Shown piece by piece: positions 23,218 to 30,756 of a stretch of DNA of 64,000 nucleotides. The DNA comes from Streptomyces liliifuscus (GTDB lineage Bacteria; Actinomycetota; Actinomycetes; Streptomycetales; Streptomycetaceae), in contig NZ_CP066831.1 in the NCBI RefSeq assembly GCF_016598615.1, forward strand, positions 9,858,001-9,922,000, written 5' to 3'. Each line of letters begins with the position of its first letter. Within the stretch, counting starts at the first letter, position 1. The notes beneath the pieces are model-generated. The model searched no databases. It worked only from the letters and a program-made list of their open reading frames with translations, and had not been told where the DNA came from. The translations under genes were made by a program, and so were the position numbers.

Positions 23218-24570
23218 ATGGCCTCAGGCAAGGCCTCCGGACCGTCCCCTTCCGGCAGAGACGCGCAGTCCGGAGAGGCCCTGACCGCCGCGGAACGTGC
23301 GGAGTACGAGCGGCTGCGCCGGGCGACGGGGGTACGCCACCGGCGCCTGCGCCGTGTCGGTGCCTCGGTCCTGCTGCTTCTCGCCCTCCTGCTGGCGCCC
23401 TTGGCCGTCGTCGCGGCCTGGGTTCAGGACACCGTCACCGACACCGACCGGTATGTACGGACCGTCGCGCCGCTGGCCTCCGATCCGGCGGTCCGCAGCA
23501 TCGTGACCGACCGCCTGACCAACCGCGTCGTGGACAACGTCGACGTCGAGGCGGTGACGGCCTCGCTCACGAAGGCCCTCTCGGACACCGGGGCGCCGCC
23601 CCGAGTGGTGGACGCGTCGAAGAACCTCGCCGCTCCGCTGCGCTCCGCGGTGCAGACCGTCGTTCACCGCAACGTCAGCCGTGTGATCACCAGCGACGCC
23701 TTCGAGCAGGCCTGGGAGGGCGCCAATCGAAGGGCTCACGCTGCGGTGCTGAACATGCTCACCGGAGAGCGGGAAGGTGCCCTTCGCGCGACGGGCGAGG
23801 CCGTCGAACTGGACATCGGGTCCGTGGTCGACCAGGTGCGGCAGCGCCTCGTCGACCAGGGCTTCGAGAAGGCCGCCGCCATCCCGGACACCGACCGCAC
23901 CATCACACTGTTCGAGACCGAGCAGCTGGGGAAGGCACAGGACGCGATGCGGCTGCTGGACGTCATGGGTACGTGGCTGCCGGTAATCGGTGTCGCCCTC
24001 GCCGCCCTCGCTGTGTGGACCGCTCCCGGACACCGGGTGATGCTGCTGGTCACAGGACTCGGCATCGCCCTGATGATGGTGCTCCTGCTCGTCGCACTTG
24101 CGGTCGTACGACGTGTCTACCTGGACGGGATCCCCCCTGGGGCGCAGTCCACCGACGCCGCCGCGGCGATCTTCGACACCTTCGTCCGCTTCCTGCGGGA
24201 GAGCACACGCACACTTCTCGTCGTCTCGCTGATCGCGGCACTGAGCGCCTATCTGTACGGACCCGGGCGGGCGGCACGCGGAGTGCGGAGCGTGGCCCAG
24301 CGGGGCGCCACGGCGGCCGGCCGGGCGTTGAGCGGCGCAGGGCTGCGCACCGGCTCCCTGGGACGCCGACTGGCCGAGCACCGGTCGTGGACCGCCGGAA
24401 TCACCATCGGCGCGGGTGCCCTGGCACTCGTGCTCTGGAACCACCCCACAGTCGGTGCGGTGGTGCTCGTCCTCGGCCTGGTCCTGTTCGTCCTGGCCCT
24501 GGCGGCGGTGCTCGCCGCCGCGTCGGAACCCGCCCCCGCCGATGCGGAACCGGGGCGGGCGATCCCCTGA
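23218..24570 (+). CDS. Large integral membrane protein, uncharacterised
   Basis: A 450-residue protein. A cytoplasmic coiled segment (residues 20-45) is followed by TM1 (VLLLLALLLAPLAVVAAW) and a 190-residue extracytoplasmic domain beginning TVTDTDRYVRTVAPLASDPA. Then come two TMs (LPVIGVALAALAVW and LGIALMMVLLLVAL), another loop and TM, a Gly/Arg-rich stretch, and two final TMs. No catalytic motif is recognised. An AAGGAGG ribosome site precedes the ATG. A single TCACCC half-site lies in its leader. It probably belongs to the stress-related block with the HdeD and SHOCT genes. Confidence 0.75.
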   Translation: MASGKASGPSPSGRDAQSGEALTAAERAEYERLRRATGVRHRRLRRVGASVLLLLALLLAPLAVVAAWVQDTVTDTDRYVRTVAPLASDPAVRSIVTDRLTNRVVDNVDVEAVTASLTKALSDTGAPPRVVDASKNLAAPLRSAVQTVVHRNVSRVITSDAFEQAWEGANRRAHAAVLNMLTGEREGALRATGEAVELDIGSVVDQVRQRLVDQGFEKAAAIPDTDRTITLFETEQLGKAQDAMRLLDVMGTWLPVIGVALAALAVWTAPGHRVMLLVTGLGIALMMVLLLVALAVVRRVYLDGIPPGAQSTDAAAAIFDTFVRFLRESTRTLLVVSLIAALSAYLYGPGRAARGVRSVAQRGATAAGRALSGAGLRTGSLGRRLAEHRSWTAGITIGAGALALVLWNHPTVGAVVLVLGLVLFVLALAAVLAAASEPAPADAEPGRAIP

Positions 24571-24578
24571 ACCGTGCC

Positions 24579-24595
24579 TCACCCGCCTCGGGTGA
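24579..24595. promoter_or_regulatory. 17-bp inverted repeat upstream of the SHOCT gene (site C)
   Basis: TCACCCGCCTCGGGTGA, followed by GGCCG as at site A. It ends 80 bases before the ATG at 24676 and begins eight bases after the preceding stop. It is the most symmetric member of the set. Confidence 0.65.
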
Positions 24596-24675
24596 GGCCG
24601 CCCGGTCGTGACCATGCGCAGGGTGGAAGGGACAGACAACTGCCGGCGGGCGATCGCCCGGGACGGAGGAAAGAG

Positions 24676-25140
24676 ATGAGCGGGCCGACGTACCTCGCGT
24701 ACGACTATCCCCTGCTGAGCGTCTTCTGGTCCATGCTGGTGTTCTTCCTGTGGATCATGTGGTTCGTTCTGCTCTTCCGGATCGTCGTCGACATCTTCCG
24801 TGACGACGACATGAGCGGCTGGGCCAAGGCCGGCTGGCTGGTGTTCGTCGTCCTCCTGCCCTTCCTGGGTGTCTTCGTCTACGTCATCGCCCGCGGCAAG
24901 AACATGGGCCGCCGGGAGGTCGCGCAGGCTCGCGCACAGCAGGAGGCCTTCGCGAGCTACGTCCGTGACACCGCCAAGGGCGGCGACGGCAGGCCCAGCA
25001 GCGTCGACGAACTCGCCAAGCTCTCCGAGATCCGCGGCCGCGGCGACATCACGGACGAGGAGTTCCGCAGGGCGAAGGAACTGGTCCTGAGCGGCCACGG
25101 CCCCTCGGAACGCGCGGGCAGCACCGCCTCCGGCAGCTAG
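24676..25140 (+). CDS. SHOCT-domain membrane protein
   Basis: A 154-residue protein. Two N-terminal TMs have the PLDc_N-like pattern (FFLWIMWFVLLFRIVVDIFR, a DDDMSGWAKAGW loop, then LVFVVLLPFLGVFVYVIARG). A helical linker leads to a C-terminal SHOCT motif, SVDELAKLSEIRGRGDITDE followed by EFRRAKELVL. SHOCT proteins are common in Streptomyces and their roles are obscure. GGAGGAAAGAG precedes the ATG. The 17-bp inverted repeat upstream suggests stress-type control. Confidence 0.85.
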   Translation: MSGPTYLAYDYPLLSVFWSMLVFFLWIMWFVLLFRIVVDIFRDDDMSGWAKAGWLVFVVLLPFLGVFVYVIARGKNMGRREVAQARAQQEAFASYVRDTAKGGDGRPSSVDELAKLSEIRGRGDITDEEFRRAKELVLSGHGPSERAGSTASGS

Positions 25141-25192
25141 AGGCACACGCACCCGTCGAGAACACCGCACGAGACTGAAACGAGGCAGCACG

Positions 25193-25627
25193 ATGACCGC
25201 CACACACACCACGCAACACCCGCAGACGGCCCATCGGCCGTGGGCCGAGGGCCTGACGGTTTTCGCAGCCGTCATGCTCATGATCGCAGGCGTGCTCGAC
25301 ATCTTCCGGGGCATCATGGGGATCGCCGAGGACGACGTCTTCGTCACGACACGCGACTACGTCTTCGCGTACGACCTCACCGGCTGGGGCTGGATCCACC
25401 TCGTCCTGGGCGCCGTCGCCGTGATCATCAGCCTCGGACTCTTCCAGGCGTCGTTGTGGGCGCGCGTCGCGGGCGTCACCATCGCCGGATTCATCATCAT
25501 CGCCAACTTCCTCTCCCTGCCGTACTCCCCGGTCTGGTCGATCGTGATGATCGCCTTCTCGGGGTTCATCATCTGGGCCCTGTGCGTGGTCCGGAAGGAC
25601 GACTCCGACGAGTTCGGACGCTCCTGA
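25193..25627 (+). CDS. DUF7144-type four-helix membrane protein
   Basis: A 144-residue integral membrane protein with four TM segments: FAAVMLMIAGVLDIFRGI, WIHLVLGAVAVIISLGLF, VTIAGFIIIANFLSLPYS and IVMIAFSGFIIWALCVV. The motifs DIFRGI, YDLTGWGWIHL and PYSPVWSI are characteristic of a widespread actinobacterial family. Its function is unknown. It lies 52 bases after the SHOCT gene and is probably co-transcribed. Confidence 0.8.
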   Translation: MTATHTTQHPQTAHRPWAEGLTVFAAVMLMIAGVLDIFRGIMGIAEDDVFVTTRDYVFAYDLTGWGWIHLVLGAVAVIISLGLFQASLWARVAGVTIAGFIIIANFLSLPYSPVWSIVMIAFSGFIIWALCVVRKDDSDEFGRS

Positions 25628-25720
25628 GTCCGTGAGCTCCAAAGCGTCATGAGCAGGCTCATATAGGCTGCACGCTCTGTCCGTTGCAGCCCGCACCACC
25701 TTCCCCAGGAGAGTCGCTCA

Positions 25721-26923
25721 GTGACCGTGGAGACCGCTCAGCCCGCACCGGCCGTCCAGTCCGCAGACGGGACACCCGCAGAAGGAACGCCCGCGGACGA
25801 GGCCTTCTGGGAGGAGCCCGGAGCCTCCGACGACGGGGATCCGGCCGGCTCCGCGCACGGCATCGTGGCGCAGGGCACGCCGAAGGACGTGGTGACTCAG
25901 GGCACCGCGAACGACGCGGCGACGCAGAGCAGTTCGAACGACGTGGTGGCGCAGGACGCCCGGGACTTCGGGGCGTACGTCCGGGCCGGCGGCTGGGCCT
26001 TCGCGCTGAAGGTCGCCCGCAGCGTGCGGCCCGGCGGGGAGGCCGCGGGGGAGACGGCGAAGATCTCCGCGAAGGACTTCGCCGAGCTGGCCGGATGCTC
26101 GCCGGAGCGGGTCATGCGCTACTACAAGGCGTGGGACAAGGCGGCCGACGACGGTCTCGTCCCGTACTTCGAGGCGCTGGCCCCGGGCCAGGACGTGGAG
26201 CTGCCGGACTCCGACGTGTGGCACTCGTACTACATCTCCCGTTCCAGCGCCGCCTCCGACCGCGGCACCGCGATCGCCGCGGCGGCCGAGGCCGAGGGCA
26301 TCCGGCCGACCAAGGCCCTGGAGGTCGCCGAGAACCCCACCGCGCTGCGCGCCGCGATCCTCGCCGACCCCTCGACCGCCCAGGCGGCCCGGGCCGCGCT
26401 CTTGGACCGGCTCAAGGAAGACCCGGCCCTGCAGACCGAGTTGGCGCGTGACATCGCCCGTACCGACGATCTGAAGAAGGCGGTCGCCACCGAGACGCAG
26501 GCGGCCAGCCGGATCGGCTATGTTCGCCAGATCGTCGAGAACGGCCAGGTCAAGACCCCCGCCGGGCAGACGATCGAGGCAACCTCCGAACTGCGCGCCG
26601 AGGCCGAGCGCCACCTGTCCCTCATCGACGAGCTGGACGAGGGCGAGGACACCGGAGAGTGGGCCTCCGACGCCTACGACACGGTGAAGGACCTGGTCGC
26701 ACAGACCGTGCAGGCCGACCCCGAGCTCCGTCTCCAGGAGCGCCGGACGAAGTTCTACAGCAGCCTGCAGAAGGCGACGAAGGTCTTCGAGGAACTGACC
26801 TTCGACGACGTGGACGACCTCGACACCATCTACGAGGACGACATGCTCCAGCGCCTGGAGGAACTCCAGCAGGCCGTCGGCATGTGCATCACGGCGCTGC
26901 GCAAGGCGGCTCCCACGAGCTGA
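25721..26923 (+). CDS. Unrecognised soluble protein with an HTH-like segment
   Basis: A 400-residue acidic protein that I cannot name. Residues 1-78 are low complexity, with short repeats (VAQGTPKDVVTQGTANDAA). Around residues 80-140 there is an aromatic helix, GAYVRAGGWAFALKVARSV, and then an HTH-like stretch, ISAKDFAELAGCSPERVMRY. The middle is helical and Ala/Asp/Glu rich, and the C-terminus (YSSLQKATKVFEELTFDDVD then LQRLEELQQAVGMCI) looks like coiled coil. The GTG at 25721 has CAGGAGAG eight bases ahead. It stands alone, ends with a strong terminator, and is not matched by any plasmid or phage gene nearby. DNA binding is inference. Confidence 0.7.
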   Translation: MTVETAQPAPAVQSADGTPAEGTPADEAFWEEPGASDDGDPAGSAHGIVAQGTPKDVVTQGTANDAATQSSSNDVVAQDARDFGAYVRAGGWAFALKVARSVRPGGEAAGETAKISAKDFAELAGCSPERVMRYYKAWDKAADDGLVPYFEALAPGQDVELPDSDVWHSYYISRSSAASDRGTAIAAAAEAEGIRPTKALEVAENPTALRAAILADPSTAQAARAALLDRLKEDPALQTELARDIARTDDLKKAVATETQAASRIGYVRQIVENGQVKTPAGQTIEATSELRAEAERHLSLIDELDEGEDTGEWASDAYDTVKDLVAQTVQADPELRLQERRTKFYSSLQKATKVFEELTFDDVDDLDTIYEDDMLQRLEELQQAVGMCITALRKAAPTS

Positions 26924-26946
26924 GCGCGCGTCCGGCGCTGGACATG

Positions 26947-26993
26947 CGGCCTCGGTGGCCGCCCCGAGACAGGGCGGCCACCGAGGCCGTTTT
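26947..26993 (+). terminator. Strong intrinsic terminator
   Basis: A perfect 18-base stem (26947-26964 with 26972-26989), a seven-base loop and a TTTT tract, 23 bases after the stop at 26923. This is the best-formed terminator in the window. Confidence 0.92.
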
Positions 26994-27027
26994 CGTGCCG
27001 CAGATGTGACCGTGCGGCCCGCGCTGT

Positions 27028-27447
27028 TCACCGACTCGGTCGAACGAGCCGTTCCTCCGGGATCACGGCCACGCCGAGGATCTCGATCATCGCCTCGGGC
27101 TGCCACAGGGCGGTGCAGCCGATACCCGCCATCGCCGGGTACACGGGCCCGGCGAGTTCGCGCCAGACCCTGCCGATCTCCTTGCCGTGCGCCTGGTAGT
27201 CGGGGATGTCGGTGAGGTAGATCGTCACGCTGACCAGGTCCTCCGGCAGGCCGCCGGCCTCCCGGAGCGTCGTCAGGACGTTGCCGAACGCCTGGCGGAA
27301 CTGCTCGACGATGCCCCCAGGAACGATCTTCATATCGGCGTCGAGGGCGGTCTGCCCGCCGAGATGCAGGGTGTTCCCCGCCAGGGTTCCGTGGGAGTAG
27401 CCACTGGGCGTCGGCAGGGCAGCCGGGTTCACGGGGATGTGCTTCAT
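27028..27447 (-). CDS. Rid (YjgF/YER057c/UK114) family protein
   Basis: A 139-residue Rid-fold protein starting MKHIPVNPAALP and including LHLGGQTALDADMK and the core helix AFGNVLTTLREAGGL. Archetypal RidA hydrolyses enamine/imine intermediates using an Arg in the YPARS segment. Here the aligned stretch reads YPAMAGIG, so that Arg is absent and simple RidA activity is doubtful; other Rid subfamilies act on ring-cleavage or aminoacyl intermediates. It is divergent from the aryl-CoA catabolic operon across a 165-base gap and probably belongs to that pathway. Confidence 0.85.
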   Translation of the reverse strand: MKHIPVNPAALPTPSGYSHGTLAGNTLHLGGQTALDADMKIVPGGIVEQFRQAFGNVLTTLREAGGLPEDLVSVTIYLTDIPDYQAHGKEIGRVWRELAGPVYPAMAGIGCTALWQPEAMIEILGVAVIPEERLVRPSR

Positions 27448-27556
27448 GCGGCCTCCGGTTCGAGGTCGGTCGCGGTGCGATCCGACGATCCGTACAGTGG
27501 CATGTATTGACAGTAAATGACGGTCGTGAAAAAAACGAGATAGCGCGAACGTGACT

Positions 27557-27585
27557 GAAGTCGTCTGAACCGAAGTCGTTTGAGC
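27557..27585. repeat. Two 14-bp direct repeats in the catabolic-operon promoter region
   Basis: GAAGTCGTCTGAAC at 27557-27570 and GAAGTCGTTTGAGC at 27572-27585, a 15-base period. They end 27 bases before the cupin ATG and may form a tandem regulator site. Confidence 0.6.
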
Positions 27586-27612
27586 CGTCACGACTGGAAC
27601 GGAGCCCCCTCC

Positions 27613-28095
27613 ATGGAGCCCGACCTCAGCAAATACCGCCTTGAGGGCGACAACTCGATGTACCGGCTGCCCAGCGGGCTCGTCACGCCCGTGGTGACCC
27701 GCGCCGGTTCCGAGAGCGCGAACACCGCGGACTCCGGTGGGGCCGTTCGTGTCTCGGGCGTCAGCGCCCAGCACACCCCGGCCCGGCGGCTCTGGTTCGG
27801 CAAGGTCAGCAACGAACCCGGCTACCGCTCGGTCACCCACCATCACGGCGAGGCGGAGACCGGCGGCTACGTCCTGTCGGGCCGGGCCCGCATCTACTTC
27901 GGCGAGAAGTTCGAGGACTACGTCGACATGCAGGAGGGCGACTGGGTCTTCGTGCCGCCGTTCATGCCGCACATCGAGTGCAACCTCTCGCGCAACAGGC
28001 CGCTGACATGGATGACCACCCGGACGCCGGAGAACATCGTGGTCAACCTGCCCGACATCGCGGACGCCGACCTGCGGGATTGGCTGGACCGATGA
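27613..28095 (+). CDS. Single-domain cupin protein
   Basis: A 160-residue cupin_2 protein. The metal-binding motif is VTHHHGEAETGGYVL followed by GRARIYFG, and the second motif is EGDWVFVPPFMPHIE. His80-82, Glu and the late His are plausible metal ligands. It could be a small dioxygenase or isomerase in aromatic catabolism, or a non-enzymatic binding protein; gentisate dioxygenases have two cupin domains, so that role is unlikely. It is the first gene of a five-reading-frame plus-strand cluster. Its stop overlaps the thioesterase start (ATGA). Confidence 0.8.
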   Translation: MEPDLSKYRLEGDNSMYRLPSGLVTPVVTRAGSESANTADSGGAVRVSGVSAQHTPARRLWFGKVSNEPGYRSVTHHHGEAETGGYVLSGRARIYFGEKFEDYVDMQEGDWVFVPPFMPHIECNLSRNRPLTWMTTRTPENIVVNLPDIADADLRDWLDR

Positions 28096-29006
28096 CGACC
28101 GGGACACCGCCCACCTCGGAGATCTTCACCGCGGCCGTCGCGCTGACACCGGCCGAGCCCGAGCACTTCGATCTCGCCTTCACCGCCGTCACCCAGCCCT
28201 GTCCCTGGCCCAAGGCGTACGGCGGAGACCTGGTCGCCCAGGCCGCCGCCGCGGCCATGCGGTCGGTGACCGACGGCAAGACCCTGCACTCCATGCACAG
28301 TTACTTCCTGCGCCCGGCCGACATCGGGGCGAGCGTGCGCTACGAGGTGGAGGTGCTGCGCGACGGCCGCGGCTACAGCACCCGTCAGGTACGCGGCTAC
28401 CAGAACGGCAAGACCCTCTACGTCTGCCTCGCCAACTTCGCCGCCGGGGAGCCCGGACAGACCTTCGAGGCCGAACTCCCGGAACTCGCCGAGGACTTGC
28501 CCGCCCCCGAGGAACTGCCCAGCTCGGCGGCGTATCTCGCCGAACTCGGCGGCGGTTCCATGACCGAGGAGTCCAAGGCCTACTGGTCCGGCGGCCGCGG
28601 CTTCGACATGCGGCACGTGCCCGGCCCGGTCTACCTCACCGTCGAGGGCAAGCAGGTCCCCCAACAGGCCGTGTGGCTCAAGCCGTTCGACCCGCTCCGG
28701 CCCGTCGAGGGGCTCACCGACGCCCAGCGCGACCTGGCCGCTCTGGCGTACGTCTGCGACTACACGATCCTCGAACCCGTACTGCGCGTACTGGACCTGC
28801 CCTGGGCCAAACCCGGGCTCGTCACCGCCAGCCTCGACCACGCCATGTGGTTCCACCGCCCCGAACCCGTCGGCGACTGGCTCCTCTACCTCCAGGAGGC
28901 CGGCGCCGCCGACGCGGGCCGCGGACTCGGCACGGGTCGCTTCTTCACTCGCGACCACCGTCACCTGGCCACCGTCGTCCAGGAGGGCATGATCCGCCCC
29001 ACCTGA
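28092..29006 (+). CDS. Acyl-CoA thioesterase II-like (TesB) double-hotdog protein
   Basis: A 304-residue thioesterase with two hotdog domains. The first has WPKAYGGDLVAQAAAAAM and SMHSYFLRPADIG, and the second has DYTILEPVLRV and ASLDHAMWFHRPEPVGDWLL. These are the conserved TesB-type positions around the catalytic Asp/Gln/Thr network. It would release CoA from pathway intermediates. It starts at the ATG overlapping the cupin stop by four bases and is followed by the aryl-CoA ligase. Confidence 0.85.
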   Translation: MTTGTPPTSEIFTAAVALTPAEPEHFDLAFTAVTQPCPWPKAYGGDLVAQAAAAAMRSVTDGKTLHSMHSYFLRPADIGASVRYEVEVLRDGRGYSTRQVRGYQNGKTLYVCLANFAAGEPGQTFEAELPELAEDLPAPEELPSSAAYLAELGGGSMTEESKAYWSGGRGFDMRHVPGPVYLTVEGKQVPQQAVWLKPFDPLRPVEGLTDAQRDLAALAYVCDYTILEPVLRVLDLPWAKPGLVTASLDHAMWFHRPEPVGDWLLYLQEAGAADAGRGLGTGRFFTRDHRHLATVVQEGMIRPT

Positions 29007-29047
29007 CCCGCCGCCTCCACCGGTGGGCTTCCGGAAGGACTCCCGCG

Positions 29048-30745
29048 TTGACTCCTCCGTCGTCACCCCCGACATCCGCGCACCTGGACACCTTCACGCG
29101 CGATCACCTGCCTCCCGCGCACCTGCTGCCGACGATCGAGTTCAGCACACCCGAACTGCGCTACCCGGAGCGGCTCAACGCCGGCGCCGAGCTCATCGAC
29201 ATCCCCGCATCGACGTTCGGAGCCGACCGTCCGGCGCTGCGCACGCCGGCCGGGGAGACCTGGACCTACGGCGAGTTGCGGACCCGGACCAACCAGGTCG
29301 CCCAGGTGCTCACCGAGGACCTGGGGCTGGTCCCCGGACAACGGGTTGTGCTGCGGTCACCCAACAACCCCTGGGCTGTGGCGAGTTGGCTCGGTGTGCT
29401 CAAGGCCGGGGGAGTGGTCGTCACCATCATGGCCGCGCTGCGCGCCCGCGAGATCGCCCCGATCGTCGAGCGGACGCGCCCCACCGTCGCGCTGGTGGAC
29501 CAGCGGTTCGCCGAGGACGTGCACGCCGTCCGGGAGGCGCAGGACGCGCATGCCGAACGGGACCCCGCGTCGCCGGCGATGACGGTCGTGGAGTTCGGCG
29601 GCACCGGCCCGGACGACCTCGTGGCGCGGGCCGGTGCCAAGTCCGGCGAGTTCACCGCCGTGGACACCGCCGCCGACGACGTGGCACTCCTCGCGCCGAC
29701 GTCAGGCAGCACCGGCGTCCCCAAGATCACCATGCACTTCCACCGCGACATCCTGTCCATCGACAACACCTTCGGCCGCCATGTGCTGTGCCTGCTCCCC
29801 GACGACATGGTCGCCTGCAGCGCCCCCTTCGCCTTCACCTTCGGCCTCGGCATGCTCGTCGTCTTCCCGCTGCGGGCCGGCGCCTGCGCCCTGCTGACCG
29901 AGGCCGCCACACCGCTCCAACTCGCCCAGTACGTCGAAGAGTTGGGCGTCACCGTGCTCGCGACGGCCCCCACGGCGTACCAGGCGATCCTGCGGGAGGG
30001 GCAGGAACAGCGGCTCGCCGGGCTGCGGGTCGGGGTGTCGGCCGGTGAACACATACCCCAGGCCGTCTGGGAGCGGCTGAGGGACCGGCTCGGACTGCGG
30101 ATCGTCGACGGGATCGGCGCCACCGAACTGCTGCACATCTTCCTCTCCGCCGCCGGTGACGACATCAGGCCGGGCGCCACCGGGAAGCCGGTGCCGGGCT
30201 ACCGCGCCACGATCCTCGGCCCCGACGGCTCGGAGCTCGGACCCGGCGAGCCGGGGCGGCTCGGCGTCATCGGCCCGGTCGGCTGCCGCTACCTCGACGA
30301 CGAACGCCAGAAGGACTACACCGTGGACGGCTGGAACGTCACAGGCGACGTCTTCCACCGGGACGAGGACGGCTACTTCCACTACCACGCCCGCGGCGAC
30401 AGCATGATCGTCTCCTCGGGCTACAACATCGGCGGGCCCGAGGTCGAGGCCGCCGTGGACACCCACCCCGATGTGCTGGAGTCCGCCGTCGTCGGAAAGC
30501 CCGACGCGCAACGCGGCTTCGTCGTCTGCGCGTTCGTCGTGCTCCGCGAGGGCGTGCCGGGCGACGCAGCCAAGGCCAGGGAGATCCAGGACCACGTCAA
30601 ACAGGTCATCGCCCCCTACAAGTACCCGCGTGACGTGCGGTTCTGCGACGCGCTGCCCCGCAACGCCAGCGGCAAGCTGCAGCGGTTCGCGCTCCGCAGG
30701 ATCGTCGAGGACGAGCAGGCCGCCACGGCCGCCGTCGAGCAGTGA
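29048..30745 (+). CDS. Aryl-CoA ligase (benzoate/2-aminobenzoate/salicylate-CoA ligase type)
   Basis: A 565-residue ANL-superfamily ligase. It has a P-loop-like LLAPTSGSTGVPKITMHFHR, the A5 motif DGIGATELLHIF, the A7 motif YTVDGWNVTGDVFHRDEDGY, and a C-terminal Lys in PRNASGKLQRF. The HIF segment after GATE resembles benzoate-CoA-type ligases. The start is a TTG at 29048 with GGAAGGA eight bases ahead; no ATG or GTG fits. The next gene's two-domain monooxygenase acts on salicylyl-CoA or 2-aminobenzoyl-CoA in known systems, so the substrate is probably salicylate or anthranilate; sequence alone cannot decide between them. Confidence 0.85.
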   Translation: MTPPSSPPTSAHLDTFTRDHLPPAHLLPTIEFSTPELRYPERLNAGAELIDIPASTFGADRPALRTPAGETWTYGELRTRTNQVAQVLTEDLGLVPGQRVVLRSPNNPWAVASWLGVLKAGGVVVTIMAALRAREIAPIVERTRPTVALVDQRFAEDVHAVREAQDAHAERDPASPAMTVVEFGGTGPDDLVARAGAKSGEFTAVDTAADDVALLAPTSGSTGVPKITMHFHRDILSIDNTFGRHVLCLLPDDMVACSAPFAFTFGLGMLVVFPLRAGACALLTEAATPLQLAQYVEELGVTVLATAPTAYQAILREGQEQRLAGLRVGVSAGEHIPQAVWERLRDRLGLRIVDGIGATELLHIFLSAAGDDIRPGATGKPVPGYRATILGPDGSELGPGEPGRLGVIGPVGCRYLDDERQKDYTVDGWNVTGDVFHRDEDGYFHYHARGDSMIVSSGYNIGGPEVEAAVDTHPDVLESAVVGKPDAQRGFVVCAFVVLREGVPGDAAKAREIQDHVKQVIAPYKYPRDVRFCDALPRNASGKLQRFALRRIVEDEQAATAAVEQ

Positions 30746-30756
30746 GAGGAACTCCC

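Noticed and set aside
27028..28107. A 359-residue extension of the Rid protein
   Set aside because: The extra N-terminus is the antisense of the cupin gene; Rid proteins are about 130 residues and start at the ATG at 27447.
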